Assembly (NCBI GenBank): GCA_021789565.1
Contig: JAJYJL010000036.1
Location: 1 to 17,304 of the forward strand
DNA from: Acidobacteriota bacterium
GTDB lineage: Bacteria > Acidobacteriota > Terriglobia > UBA7540
DNA: 17,304 nt
Reading direction: 5' to 3'
Position 1 is the first letter of the stretch; each line of letters begins with the position of its first letter. This document shows, one piece after another, positions 7,401-15,600 of the stretch. Under the pieces are notes generated by a model. The model was not told the origin of the DNA. It ran no database searches and saw nothing but the letters and a program-made list of their open reading frames with translations. A program made the position numbers and the translations under genes.

Positions 7401-7456
7401 ACTGTGCGTTCGCGTCCGTCTGCGACCAGGGCAAGGCCACAGGAGGAGAAGCATGA
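4427..7456 (+). CDS. AddB/AdnA-like helicase-nuclease subunit with Fe-S PD-(D/E)XK nuclease
   Basis: The protein is 1009 aa, near AddB-class length. The N-terminus has a Walker A, GTPLTGKS (15-22), and a motif-Ia-like ILLLSFFSANAHALR. The Walker B position reads VVMVDDLHQ (D206-D207, not DE), and motif VI is reduced to LLSRGTQ, so motor activity is probably degenerate, as in AddB. The C-terminal RecB-type nuclease shows GRIDRID (846-852, D849), IDYKTG (D866, K868) and DYQLPLY (D894). Cys698 together with C990, C993 and C999 forms the C...CxxCx5C iron-sulfur pattern of AddB-type nucleases. It is expected to pair with the product of the overlapping downstream gene to unwind and degrade DNA ends in the cytoplasm. 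The ATG at 4427 has only a weak AGAGG 11 bp upstream. AddB against AdnA assignment is uncertain. Confidence 0.88.
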   Translation: MSTPSSPAFRRVLTGTPLTGKSSRLVGDYVHCVRDEHLTPRRILLLSFFSANAHALRHKLHEVAQFLPNVTTLQHFQLTLLTDYADTVGLDTPLDEISPAARALIIARAWADVGGALWHDFHEAPGAVGELTRVMDWISQIRRRFTLAPGELSEHELARVYARYIELCEQHRVLTFQESSLRCLELLAEEGIARVVRNRFAVVMVDDLHQARPDQLALIERLCSPDTRFTATAWFQANPASPELRHIQEFLQGWAQVEALDQLAPNVNPAITSLVGRVINMPDARRPISAPIILASGASAVEDEMELVARALADQLARNQALKPRDIAIVAADAGLLPFARRVLARYGLVSPQPPPARHNPLICAGILALQWLAQGADAEIDSELLALPYVGIDPIDRAALERAAKEHEKSIRELEGTELPSLVGPEATTACLGRVREALGKLNKESPLRPQLFQLVRDLGGVAWAWDNSAFGRAQRDEWARTFSNWLIAISDLEGTALSINTPFEEWIDLLDGLADELTQTETRPEEIQLLDRLRANGNHARSAFVVGLSENACPVPSTPFQLISEERLPELFADGRRVVLPALRDHSAWIERESRKLAVLLSRGTQHLQVSVSQYTAGGEAQLPAPFFERMLADEGEIDKDGQIQLTHPVLWSKASEFAPLSVGGPPRHSGSATGPTKVLNDHTFSATQIRMYLTCPLQFFLAHVLNIETEEEDTPRRGSLVHEVLCAALGDGTCREVDLSRGKPASWIGDAARLKERALKALNAAWVGQATDLPGGGRYTPSTEWSIGFGPDLQRQAVRLWAQDALAAWAEFESDGLPDAEIRRPILLEVPFRIEIEGIPIAGRIDRIDQIETSSGTFYEVIDYKTGSSGKYALNAQMQKFLPDGDKRPSDYQLPLYALALTAGVRRIQGAPRALHYMNIGSIAEKDNGSYTAESCRTIQITKGKLDYRRGELPISILEKQIPQAIANTLNGMSSTPYAATPTYGACNYCAFASVCDQGKATGGEA

Positions 7457-10425
7457 GCGTCTTTCTCCCCAACCCCGGACAGGACCAGGCGATTCATGCG
7501 CCGCTCGGCACACCGACCCGCGTCGTCGCGGGAGCTGGCACCGGCAAGACGGAGGTCATTTCGCGTCGGTTTGTCCATCTCCTCGAAAAGGACCGTTCGC
7601 TCAGGCCGAAGAACATTCTCGTTTTGACCTTTAGCGAAAAAGCGGCAGCCGAAATGCGGGCCAGGATATTCCGCGCGGTCACGCAAGCCGACTTGGGATT
7701 CGACCGCCTGGATCTCAGTGCCGCCTCCATTAGCACCTTTCACTCCTTCGGTGCGCGCTTGCTCCGCGAGCACAACCTCGCGGCACGCGTCGACCCGAAC
7801 CTGCCGGTTCTCACTCCGGTCGATGTCCAGGAATTCATGGAGGAGGCGCAGGAACGCTTTCTGGAACAAGGCTATCGCGAAGCGTACGGCACATTGAATC
7901 CACTGGAGCTCGGCGCCTACACCTGGGAAGATGGCGGCCCGTTCGATGCGGCGCAAGAGATCATGGATCAGCTGCTGAATCAGGGAATCGCCCTAGAGGA
8001 TTTCAAGCATGAGGTTGTCGATAAAGAGACGGAATCGGAGGCGCATCGCACGCTTGTGCCGCTCGTGCACTGGCTGTATGCCGCCTACCGGAAGGAACTA
8101 GAGGAACGGGGTCAGCTCGATTTCGACCGGCTCATTATCGGTGCGGTCGCACTCCTGGAAAATGACCAGGCACTGCGCGACGAGCTACGGACCCAATTCA
8201 AAGTCATCCTCGTCGACGAATACCAGGACACCAATTTCGCCCAAGACCGGCTCTTGCGAGCGCTCGCCGCGGAGGGCATGGCGAATGTGACGGTGGTTGG
8301 TGACCCTCGACAGGCCATTTACGTCTGGCGCGAGGCACGCGTCGACAACATCGCCGATTTCCCGACGTGTGGAGGAAAGCGTAACGACCGGCCGCTCATC
8401 GAAAACCGCCGGTCGCTCAAGCCCATTCTCGACGTCGCGAACCGAGCGATCGCGGGCTATGCGTTTGGCGAAGCGCCAGAATTTGATGCCAGAGACGAGT
8501 TGAAACCCTATGCCAAACACGAGCAGTTTGAGGGAGTCATCGTCGACCTTCAAACCTGTCCAACGCGGGAAGAGGAAGCTATAGCAGTCGCCGGCTGGGT
8601 TGCACAGGCGGTCACCGTAGAGGATTTCAAGTTCGGCGACATCGCTATTCTCGTTCGAGCCAGAACCTACCTGGACGCCTACACAGCCGCTCTCCGCAAG
8701 GCGGGGATTCCATATGAGGTCTCAGCGCAAGATGCCTTCTTCACACGCCCGGAAGTATTGGATGCTATTCACCTCCTGAATGTCTGTCTCAATCCAGCCG
8801 ATGACCCGTCGCTCGTGCGCGTGCTTCTCAGCCCAGCGGTCGGCCTCAGCCAAGACCAGGTCGCGGCCTTGGCACGTGTGCGGGTAAAAGGCGAGCGACT
8901 GTGGGGTCTGGTCCGCCGAGTAGAAGCAGCAACTCAGGACACCGTCGTTCGCGCGCGTGTCAGCCAGTTCATGGCTTTCTGGCAAGAATCGCAGAAACAG
9001 CAGTGGGTGGTCTCGATGGCCTCTTTTGTCGACTGGGCGCTGCAACAGAGCGGCTTGGGAAGTGTGGCTGACCCGATGGCACTGCGCGCCCTGACGAAGT
9101 TGCAAGCGATTGTCCAGGTGTACGAGTCTGATCATCCCACCGAATACTTGCGCGATCTCGTCACCTACTTACGGTTGACGCTCGAGGGTGACCCGCGCGC
9201 CAAGGCGCCCGAACTGAATACGGCAAAAGATGCCGTGCGCGTCCTCACGGCGCATGCGAGCAAGGGGCTTGAATTCCCCATGGTCATCGCGGCGGATTCG
9301 CGCCAAAAGGTCCGCCCGAATCAGAGCCAGTCGCCGTTCCACGAGCCGACCTCAGGTTTGGTGATCCCGAAAGAAGAGGGAGACCACCCCGCGTTTGAGG
9401 AGCGCAAACGCCGCACGCAGAACGAAGCTCGCTGCCTATGGTACGTGACCTGCACGCGTGCCAAGAAGCGACTGATCATTACAGCGACGAACAGGAAAGA
9501 ACGCGAGGACGACCGGTACGGAAAAGTCGAGACCTTTTTCGAGGAACTGTGGAACCGACAGGTGGATAGCCCCCTGCCCGGCGTGGCCCTCGATCGCTCA
9601 CCAGAGGCGAAGAGTCCTCTCCCGTCTCCTGCTGCCGCTGGGCCTGAGCAAACACCGAGACCGATAGCACACACCTTTGTTCTAGCCAAACCCGAGTTCC
9701 ATGTTTCGCCCACGGCATTCCGATGGTATCAACAGTGTCCTGCTGCCTATCGCTATTACTACCTCACTCGCCATGGGTGGTTGAAAGAGGACCTTGAGCG
9801 AGAGGAAGAGCGGGTAGAGGGGCATGGCACGGGCCGGCTGCTCGGCTCCGTTTTCCATCGCGCGGTCGCAGCACATGCGCGATACCATCAGGCAACCGCA
9901 GATGAGTTGTTAGGAATGGCCAAAAGCGAGTTGTCCGCGCATTTGAGTGCCAGTCAGGCGAACACCGTGAAGACATGGTTGGAGTTGTACCTGGCGAGTG
10001 AAATTGGCCGCGTACCCCCCGAGGCAGCCGCCGTCGAGGTGCGAGTGTCGCTATTCACGGAATTTGACGATGGAATCCTCAGGGTCTTTGGAGTGGCCGA
10101 CCGATTCGAGCCCGACCGGCTGATCGATTTCAAGACAGATGCCGCTGCCGAAGGGCTGGTCGACCGCTGCGGGGATCAACTGCGGCTCTACGCGCTTGCT
10201 GCGCAGCAAGATGGCTTGCTCAAACCTGAGGCAACACTCTGGATCTATCATGCTCCGACTGCAGCAATGCTTTCTGTCTCTTGTACTTCGGCAGATGAAA
10301 CGCGTCTACAGAATGAACTGGCGGCTTTCACGGCTAACCTCGCTCGACCAAACGCCGCCTTTCGGCAGGTGAAATCCGATCTCTGCGAATGGTGCGCGGC
10401 ACGCACAATGGTATGCGCAAGGTAG
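7453..10425 (+). CDS. UvrD/Rep (SF1A) helicase with C-terminal Fe-S PD-(D/E)XK nuclease, AddA/AdnB-like
   Basis: The protein is 990 aa. All SF1A motifs are present: a Q-motif-like start (PGQDQAI), Walker A GAGTGKT (27-33), Ia LTFSEKAAAEMR, II VDEYQD (D255, E256), III VVGDPRQAIYVWR, V TAHASKGLEF (599-608) and VI WYVTCTRAKKR (R669). The C-terminal RecB-like nuclease has GVADRF (D883), IDFKTD (D892, K894) and QLRLY (Q909). C762, C978, C981 and C988 form an iron-sulfur pattern with one extra residue in the last gap. The ATG overlaps the upstream stop as ATGA and is preceded by AGGAGG, so translation is coupled. Role by family: 3'-5' DNA translocation with end degradation. Nuclease sites on both subunits recall AddAB and mycobacterial AdnAB. 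No terminator is seen after it; the BREX promoter follows 34 bp downstream. Confidence 0.92.
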   Translation: MSVFLPNPGQDQAIHAPLGTPTRVVAGAGTGKTEVISRRFVHLLEKDRSLRPKNILVLTFSEKAAAEMRARIFRAVTQADLGFDRLDLSAASISTFHSFGARLLREHNLAARVDPNLPVLTPVDVQEFMEEAQERFLEQGYREAYGTLNPLELGAYTWEDGGPFDAAQEIMDQLLNQGIALEDFKHEVVDKETESEAHRTLVPLVHWLYAAYRKELEERGQLDFDRLIIGAVALLENDQALRDELRTQFKVILVDEYQDTNFAQDRLLRALAAEGMANVTVVGDPRQAIYVWREARVDNIADFPTCGGKRNDRPLIENRRSLKPILDVANRAIAGYAFGEAPEFDARDELKPYAKHEQFEGVIVDLQTCPTREEEAIAVAGWVAQAVTVEDFKFGDIAILVRARTYLDAYTAALRKAGIPYEVSAQDAFFTRPEVLDAIHLLNVCLNPADDPSLVRVLLSPAVGLSQDQVAALARVRVKGERLWGLVRRVEAATQDTVVRARVSQFMAFWQESQKQQWVVSMASFVDWALQQSGLGSVADPMALRALTKLQAIVQVYESDHPTEYLRDLVTYLRLTLEGDPRAKAPELNTAKDAVRVLTAHASKGLEFPMVIAADSRQKVRPNQSQSPFHEPTSGLVIPKEEGDHPAFEERKRRTQNEARCLWYVTCTRAKKRLIITATNRKEREDDRYGKVETFFEELWNRQVDSPLPGVALDRSPEAKSPLPSPAAAGPEQTPRPIAHTFVLAKPEFHVSPTAFRWYQQCPAAYRYYYLTRHGWLKEDLEREEERVEGHGTGRLLGSVFHRAVAAHARYHQATADELLGMAKSELSAHLSASQANTVKTWLELYLASEIGRVPPEAAAVEVRVSLFTEFDDGILRVFGVADRFEPDRLIDFKTDAAAEGLVDRCGDQLRLYALAAQQDGLLKPEATLWIYHAPTAAMLSVSCTSADETRLQNELAAFTANLARPNAAFRQVKSDLCEWCAARTMVCAR

Positions 10426-10458
10426 CGGTCGCAACTGCAATGTGAAACTGATTTCCGT

Positions 10459-10488
10459 TTGTTGATTTCCATAATCTTGTGGTATACT
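10459..10488 (+). promoter_or_regulatory. Sigma70-type promoter of the BREX operon
   Basis: TTGTTG (10459-10464), an 18-bp spacer and TATACT (10483-10488) form the likely promoter. An alternative -35, TTGATT at 10462, would give a 15-bp spacer. The predicted start is near 10495, about 225 bp before brxE. The -10 and next two bases (TATACTGT) are identical to those of the promoter at 4047-4075. Confidence 0.6.
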
Positions 10489-10494
10489 GTCCTC

Positions 10495-10686
10495 GTTCGC
10501 TTGATCTCTTTGCCCCGTGGCTACGGACTAGACTTCTAGCTTGGACTACGGCACTCTCAATCCGATTCTTGGTGTGATTGCCTGTCGCCCCGGGTGACGA
10601 AGGTCGCGCGAGCGGGTTGATCGACGGCGATCCTCGGCACTCGTCTTTAAGCGCGTCTGCGCTATGGGGCGAGTGCCTTTCTATTT
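10495..10686 (+). ncRNA. Predicted structured leader or small RNA ahead of brxE
   Basis: The roughly 190-nt stretch is rich in short hairpins: CCGT/ACGG around 10515-10526, CTAGA/TCTAG near 10528-10539, GTCGCCC/GGGTGAC near 10582-10596, GATCG/CGATC near 10619-10632, and the terminator stem at 10636-10677. GGCACTC occurs both at 10550-10556 and at 10636-10642, and either copy can pair with GAGTGCC at 10671-10677, so two mutually exclusive folds exist. This is what an attenuator switch needs, though it could equally be a long-range closing stem of a small RNA. No open frame with a ribosome binding site and no known RNA family is recognised. Confidence 0.45.
10636..10686 (+). terminator. Terminator-like hairpin between the promoter and brxE
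   Basis: An 8-bp perfect stem (GGCACTCG at 10636-10643, CGAGTGCC at 10670-10677) encloses an inner AGCGC/GCGCT hairpin and is followed by TTTCTATTT. It lies 33 to 40 bp before the brxE start. The interrupted U tract predicts leaky termination, compatible with partial read-through into the BREX operon. Confidence 0.6.
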
Positions 10687-10719
10687 GGGTCGCTCATCAT
10701 TGAGCAAGAATCGAGAAAT

Positions 10720-11271
10720 GTGAAAATGCCCCAGGAAGACTATGTTGACCTCAAGGCGATTTTGAGGCTACAGATTTTCGTATTGGCCTTGGGCGAGTCA
10801 AAGCATTACAATTGGTGGAAGTGCAACTTTCTCTCCCCCACCGGAATCAGTTTCCTGCAGCGCCTGTATCCCCGCGCCTACTTTTGGAACGCGGTTCGCT
10901 CCTCTTCTATCGCAGCATGCACCATTCATGATTCTTCCATCGGAGTCGGAAATGTCTTTCACCTCTTTCGGCTTCCGCGAGAGATCGATCGTGCGCTGCG
11001 GGAAATCGCACCGGACGATCGCCTCCAACTAATGGCGGAGAGTCAGCCGGTGCTTGGCGATAAATCCAAGCTAATCGACGCCATCAAATCCCTTGCAGGC
11101 GGCGAGGTAGCAAAAGCTCAACCGGGCCCTGTGAAAGTGGGGTCAGTGCAAGACATGACTAAGAAAGAGTCAATTGTCAGAATGGCGTCGTTGTATTCTG
11201 CCGCCTTTCTGAATGATAGCAAGACTTTTCCGTACTTTGAGGGACAGCGACAGAAGAATGTCAATCGATAG
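10720..11271 (+). CDS. brxE: BREX type 6 protein BrxE
   Basis: The protein is 183 aa from GTG at 10720, or 181 aa from ATG at 10726; GAG at 10713-10715 could serve either start. The N-terminal half has the BrxE-like pattern: ILRLQIFVLALGE (14-26), W-x-LSPTGISFLQRLYPR (about 39-52), AACTIHDSSIGVGNVFHLFR (64-83) and LPREIDRALREI. The last 60 residues are less conserved. Its biochemical role is unknown; it marks BREX type 6, where it heads the operon just before brxA, exactly as here. It overlaps brxA by 14 bp. It is soluble, with no membrane segment. The family call rests on remembered pattern plus very strong context. Confidence 0.78.
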   Translation: MKMPQEDYVDLKAILRLQIFVLALGESKHYNWWKCNFLSPTGISFLQRLYPRAYFWNAVRSSSIAACTIHDSSIGVGNVFHLFRLPREIDRALREIAPDDRLQLMAESQPVLGDKSKLIDAIKSLAGGEVAKAQPGPVKVGSVQDMTKKESIVRMASLYSAAFLNDSKTFPYFEGQRQKNVNR

Positions 11272-12064
11272 AACGGCAAAGCACCCAAGGCGCTACACGG
11301 TTGCTCTCGCGAGGGGGGCGGCTGTGCTTCCGGAGATGCGAAGTCTATTGACGCACTGGATGCCGGGCGAAAGCGACAAAGCGTTCTTGGCGCGTGTTCA
11401 GACCGAAGACCTCCTTGGAAAACATACAGCGCAAAGAATATCAGACCTTGTTTTGCGAGTGTTCCGGCCCCGGCTGCTTGCTGGCGATGATCGCCGTGCC
11501 CGCTGGCTCAAACGCTACCTGGAAGGCCACGGAAACGGTGCGTTGTTTAGAGAGATGATGCTCGTGTACTCTGCGCGGGCCGATGATCTGCTCTATGACT
11601 TTACGATTCAGAGGTTCTGGGGACTAGTCCGCCGAGGTGATCTATATATCACATTGGAAGACGCCCTGAGTTTTCTGGGTGAGGCGGCAGAGAAAAAGCT
11701 CATCGACCAGCCCTGGTCAGACCACGTTCAGCTCCGAATAGCGCGGGGTCTGTTGGGCGCACTGGAGGATTTTGGACTGGTCCGCTTGAATGGCGGCAGC
11801 CGACGCGAGCTCGTGAATTATCGGATGTCAGATGCTGGCCTCGGATACCTTGTGCACGAGTTGCACTTTCAGGGAATTACCGATGCTGAGGCGGTCGAGC
11901 ACCCAGATTGGGGGTTGTTCGGGCTCGACCGAATCCATACCTTAGAGCGATTGGAGGGGCTTGGACCGATAGCCGGCCTCGTCGTCCAGCGAGCCGGTTC
12001 AGTTGTGCGGATCACATGGTCTTACACTTCCATGGAGGCGTATATAGATGCCATCTCTGGATGA
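11258..12064 (+). CDS. brxA: BREX protein BrxA (DUF1819)
   Basis: The product is 268 aa from ATG 11258. An upstream in-frame ATG at 11213 would overlap brxE by 59 bp and adds residues outside the family pattern, so the inner start is preferred; both have weak ribosome binding sites. The characteristic BrxA opening RRYTVALARGAAVLPEMRSL is followed by QTEDLLGKHTAQRISDLVLR, FREMMLVYSARADDLLYDF and a C-terminal EHPDWGLFGLDRIHTLERL before a strand-rich end. BrxA is a small, mostly helical core BREX protein that binds DNA; its exact step is not settled. It overlaps brxB by 17 bp, so the genes are probably translated as a block. Confidence 0.9.
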   Translation: MSIDRTAKHPRRYTVALARGAAVLPEMRSLLTHWMPGESDKAFLARVQTEDLLGKHTAQRISDLVLRVFRPRLLAGDDRRARWLKRYLEGHGNGALFREMMLVYSARADDLLYDFTIQRFWGLVRRGDLYITLEDALSFLGEAAEKKLIDQPWSDHVQLRIARGLLGALEDFGLVRLNGGSRRELVNYRMSDAGLGYLVHELHFQGITDAEAVEHPDWGLFGLDRIHTLERLEGLGPIAGLVVQRAGSVVRITWSYTSMEAYIDAISG

Positions 12065-12632
12065 CTCGGTCTTGGACCGCACTTTCCAAGAGCTAATGGG
12101 GCTATTACATCAGCCTGCTGCCCTGAACCCGGCCCAGAGCGATCCCATTTTCTATTTTGTCTACCGGCCCGAGCATATGCTCACGGTAAAACGGCGCTTG
12201 GCAGGGTGGGTTGGCGCTCTGCACAACGACGGGTTTGATCCCGTTCGGGTCTCGCTTGGTGAGATTGTGCACGAGTTGATTGACCGATCGGGGCGCTGGG
12301 ATGCCTGGCTAGAACTTGAACCGGAAGCCGAGCCATACGAAATGAATCAATCAATTCGCGATGTGCTGACCCAAGACAACGCGCTAGTGTCTGAGGTCGC
12401 GCACCGCATCTCGGTGGGGAATGACAAGACAGTGATTCTGCTCACAGAGGCCGAGCTTCTGCATCCGTATTTCCGCACGCGCGCCATTGAAAGCGCACTG
12501 ACGGGTCGCGTCCCACATCCCACAGTGATCTTTTATTCGGGACGGCGCGTCGGCCAATATGGCCTTCACTTCCTCGGCTTTTATCCCGAAGATGGGAATT
12601 ATCGCTCCACGCTAGTCGGAGGACTGGAATGA
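12048..12632 (+). CDS. brxB: BREX protein BrxB (DUF1788)
   Basis: The protein is 194 aa, the family's usual size. GGAGG at 12034-12038 precedes the ATG. Characteristic DUF1788 segments are DPIFYFVYRPEHMLTVKRRL near the start, GFDPVRVSLGEIVHELID in the middle, VILLTEAELLHPYFRTRAIE and the closing PTVIFYSGRRVGQYGLHFLG and FYPEDGNYRSTLVGG. BrxB is a core component in several BREX types, is predicted cytoplasmic and has no known catalytic motif. The stop overlaps the brxC start as ATGA, which implies coupled translation with its likely partner BrxC. Confidence 0.92.
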   Translation: MPSLDDSVLDRTFQELMGLLHQPAALNPAQSDPIFYFVYRPEHMLTVKRRLAGWVGALHNDGFDPVRVSLGEIVHELIDRSGRWDAWLELEPEAEPYEMNQSIRDVLTQDNALVSEVAHRISVGNDKTVILLTEAELLHPYFRTRAIESALTGRVPHPTVIFYSGRRVGQYGLHFLGFYPEDGNYRSTLVGGLE

Positions 12633-15600
12633 CCCAGATACGCTCGCTATTCTCAACTCGCCGGCAGATTGATCGGCGAATTGAAAAGGTGATCGATTAT
12701 GCGGCGAGGGACGTGGACCGCCTGCAAGCGGAAATCGAAGAGTACGAAGCAACCGATAGCGTCGAGGCAAACTTTCGTAGATTCCTGGAGACCTATCAAC
12801 GCGCCGTGCAGGGGGGACAGGTTACAGAGGTCGGCGTCTGGGTCTCCGGCTTTTATGGATCGGGCAAGAGTTCTTTCACCAAGTACCTCGGCCTAGCGCT
12901 AGATGGGAGCACGAGCGTCGGAGGGCGTCCGTTTATTGACCTTTTGTCCGAACGGCTGCATTCCGCAGATGTAAAAGCACTACTTCGTACCGTCGCGGGC
13001 CGTTCTCCCACCACCGTCATCTTTCTGGACCTCGGTGCGGAGCAACTGGCAGAGAATGCCTCGGCCACCATCTCATCTGTCTTGTACTGGAAAGTACTGC
13101 AATGGGCCGGTTATTCCAAAGTGACCAAGCTCGCTCAGCTGGAATTGACTTTGGAGCGGCTAGGCAAGTATGGTGAATTCCAGGAGAAGTACAAAGCACG
13201 CTGGAAAGAGGATTGGCTGAGTATACACAACGACCCGACCCTTGCAAATGCGCGCGCAGCGCAGGTTATTACCAGCGTCCTGCCTCATGAGTTTTCCTCG
13301 CCCGAGATATTCAGCAGGGCCAAGCTCGAGGTGGCAGACAACCTGCGTGATCGCGCGAAGGAAATGATCGATCTGATCAGGAACAAAACCGGTAAGCAGA
13401 ATATCTTGTTCCTGATTGACGAGGCCGGGCAATATGTTGCACCGCGACAAGAGCTGATTCTCAATCTCGACGGATTAGTGCGTGATTTCAAGGAGGTCGG
13501 GCAGGGTAAGGTCTTTGTGGCCGCCACAGGTCAACAGACGCTTGCCGAAATCGTTCGAGGGGCAACGTACAACTCACCAGAATTGAACAAGCTCGTCGCT
13601 CGCTTCCCCATTCCAATCGAACTGGATGCCCGCGATATCAAGGAAATCACTTACCGGCGTCTGCTCACCAAGACACCGGAGGGAGAAGCTCAGCTCAAGG
13701 GCTTGTTCCGTACCTCCGGTCAAGCGCTCATTGCACACACCCGCTTGACCGGTACCACACTCTACAAGTCTGATCCGGACGCGGATACTTTTGCGCAGTT
13801 CTACCCATTCCTACCGCAGCATTTTGATTTGCTGCTGGAACTGATCCGAATGTTGGCGCGGTCCACGGGCGGTATTGGTCTCCGCTCGGCGATCAAAGTG
13901 ATTCAGGATGTTCTAGTGGACGTGAATCGGCTTTTGCCGAGAGACGCCACACGGCTAGCCGATCGAGAGGTAGGTTCGCTCGCTTGCGCGGACGATTTCT
14001 ACGATTCTCTGCGCGCCGACATTCTCAAAGTGCTCCCGCATGTGGTTAGTGCCGTGGACCGGACTGCGGTCGCATTCCCCCGTAACAGACTTGCTGCCCG
14101 TATTGCCAAGACTGTTGCTGTCCTGCAGAATATCGAGGGGTTCCCTTGTACTGCCGAGAATATTGCCGCACTCCTTTACCCGGCGATTGACAACCCGAGC
14201 TTGCGCGATCAGGTCGGCGAAACTCTCGGAAAGATGCTAGCCGAAAAGGAGCTCGGACTGATCGAGGACCCCAAAGCCGGCGGGTATGTCTTTCTCTCCG
14301 AGAAGGTCCGTCCTCTCCAAAAGAAACGCAATGAGATGATGCCCACTTCTGGTGATGTGAACCGAATCCGGAACGAGATTCTTGGAAAGAAGATCTTTGA
14401 TCCCCAACCAAGTGCGCGCCTAGAGAATACCAAAGAGGTCAAGGCTGGCGTCCGCACAGGCAAGACCCTAATCGTCGGAGATGGCGAGGATATCGTCTTC
14501 CGTTTGGAATGGGTAGATGACAACGGCTGGGAGGCGCGCCGAACGGAGCTGTTGACCGAGACAGCCGCACAAGCGGACTGGCGCAATGCCATTGCATGGT
14601 TGGCTCGCAAGAGCAACACGGTGGAGGACTTACTCCCCGAGATTTACCGGTCTGAACAGATCGCCGGGCAAGTCGAAGATCGGACCGCAGACCGCGATGA
14701 AGCGCAATTCAAGCGAGCCGAGCTCAAACGGGCAGAGCGTGGACGGGACGAGGTAGAAAGACTGCTCAAGCAGGCCTTGCTTGAAGGTACCTTTATCTTC
14801 CGCGGTCGCCCGACGCCGGCCGGCGAGGGCGTAGAAACCACAGACGCAGCCGCGCGCGGCATACTGACCAAAGTTGCCGGCGCTGTTTTTGAGTACTACC
14901 GGCTTGCGCCCATTCGAGCGAGCAGCGATCAGGCGGCGAAGTTTCTGAGCGTGGACCGCTTGGACCGCATGACACCAGAGCTTGATCCGCTCAGACTGGT
15001 AGCACGGGTCGGAGGTGCCACCCGCGTCGATATCAACAACCCGGCGCTGGCAGAGACCGTGCGCGCCTTTAGGACCAGACTAGACGAAACGGGCGGGGGG
15101 CGTCTACAAGGCAGCGCGATCCAAGATATGTTTTCCAATCCGCCTTATGGATGGTCCAAAGACACCGTCCGCTATCTGTTTGCCGCGCTCCTTGTTTCTG
15201 GGACTGTCGAGTTCCACACGGCGGAGGGACCGCTCAAGGTCGCAGGGCCGAAAGCCGCCGAAGCGTGCAAGAACACACTTGCTTTCAATCGCGTTGGCGT
15301 CTCTCTTCGGGACGCGCCGCCCGACCCCGAAGCACTCGACCGCGCCACACGACGGTTGGAAGAGCTTTTTGGCGAAACCGTGATGCCATTGGAAGATGCC
15401 ATCAGCCGCGCCGTCCGCAAGTATCTGCCTGCGCTACAGGAGCAAGTCGCTTCGTTGCCCAATCTACTTCGATTGCTAGGCTTGGCAGGAGAGGGGCGGG
15501 CACGGTCGCTGCTGGCGTCCCTCACTGGCGCCCTGAGCGGCGATGCGACGAACGCCGCCGCCGTATTTGGTGCGAAGGAAACGGCTCTCCCGGAAGATAT

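Noticed and set aside
10495..10686. 6S RNA or another known small RNA in the brxE leader
   Set aside because: The 5' and 3' ends do not form the long closing stem with a central bubble expected of 6S RNA, and no other family matched by eye.
11213..11257. Upstream start for brxA adding 15 residues
   Set aside because: It would overlap brxE by 59 bp and the extra residues fall outside the conserved BrxA start; the ATG at 11258 fits better.
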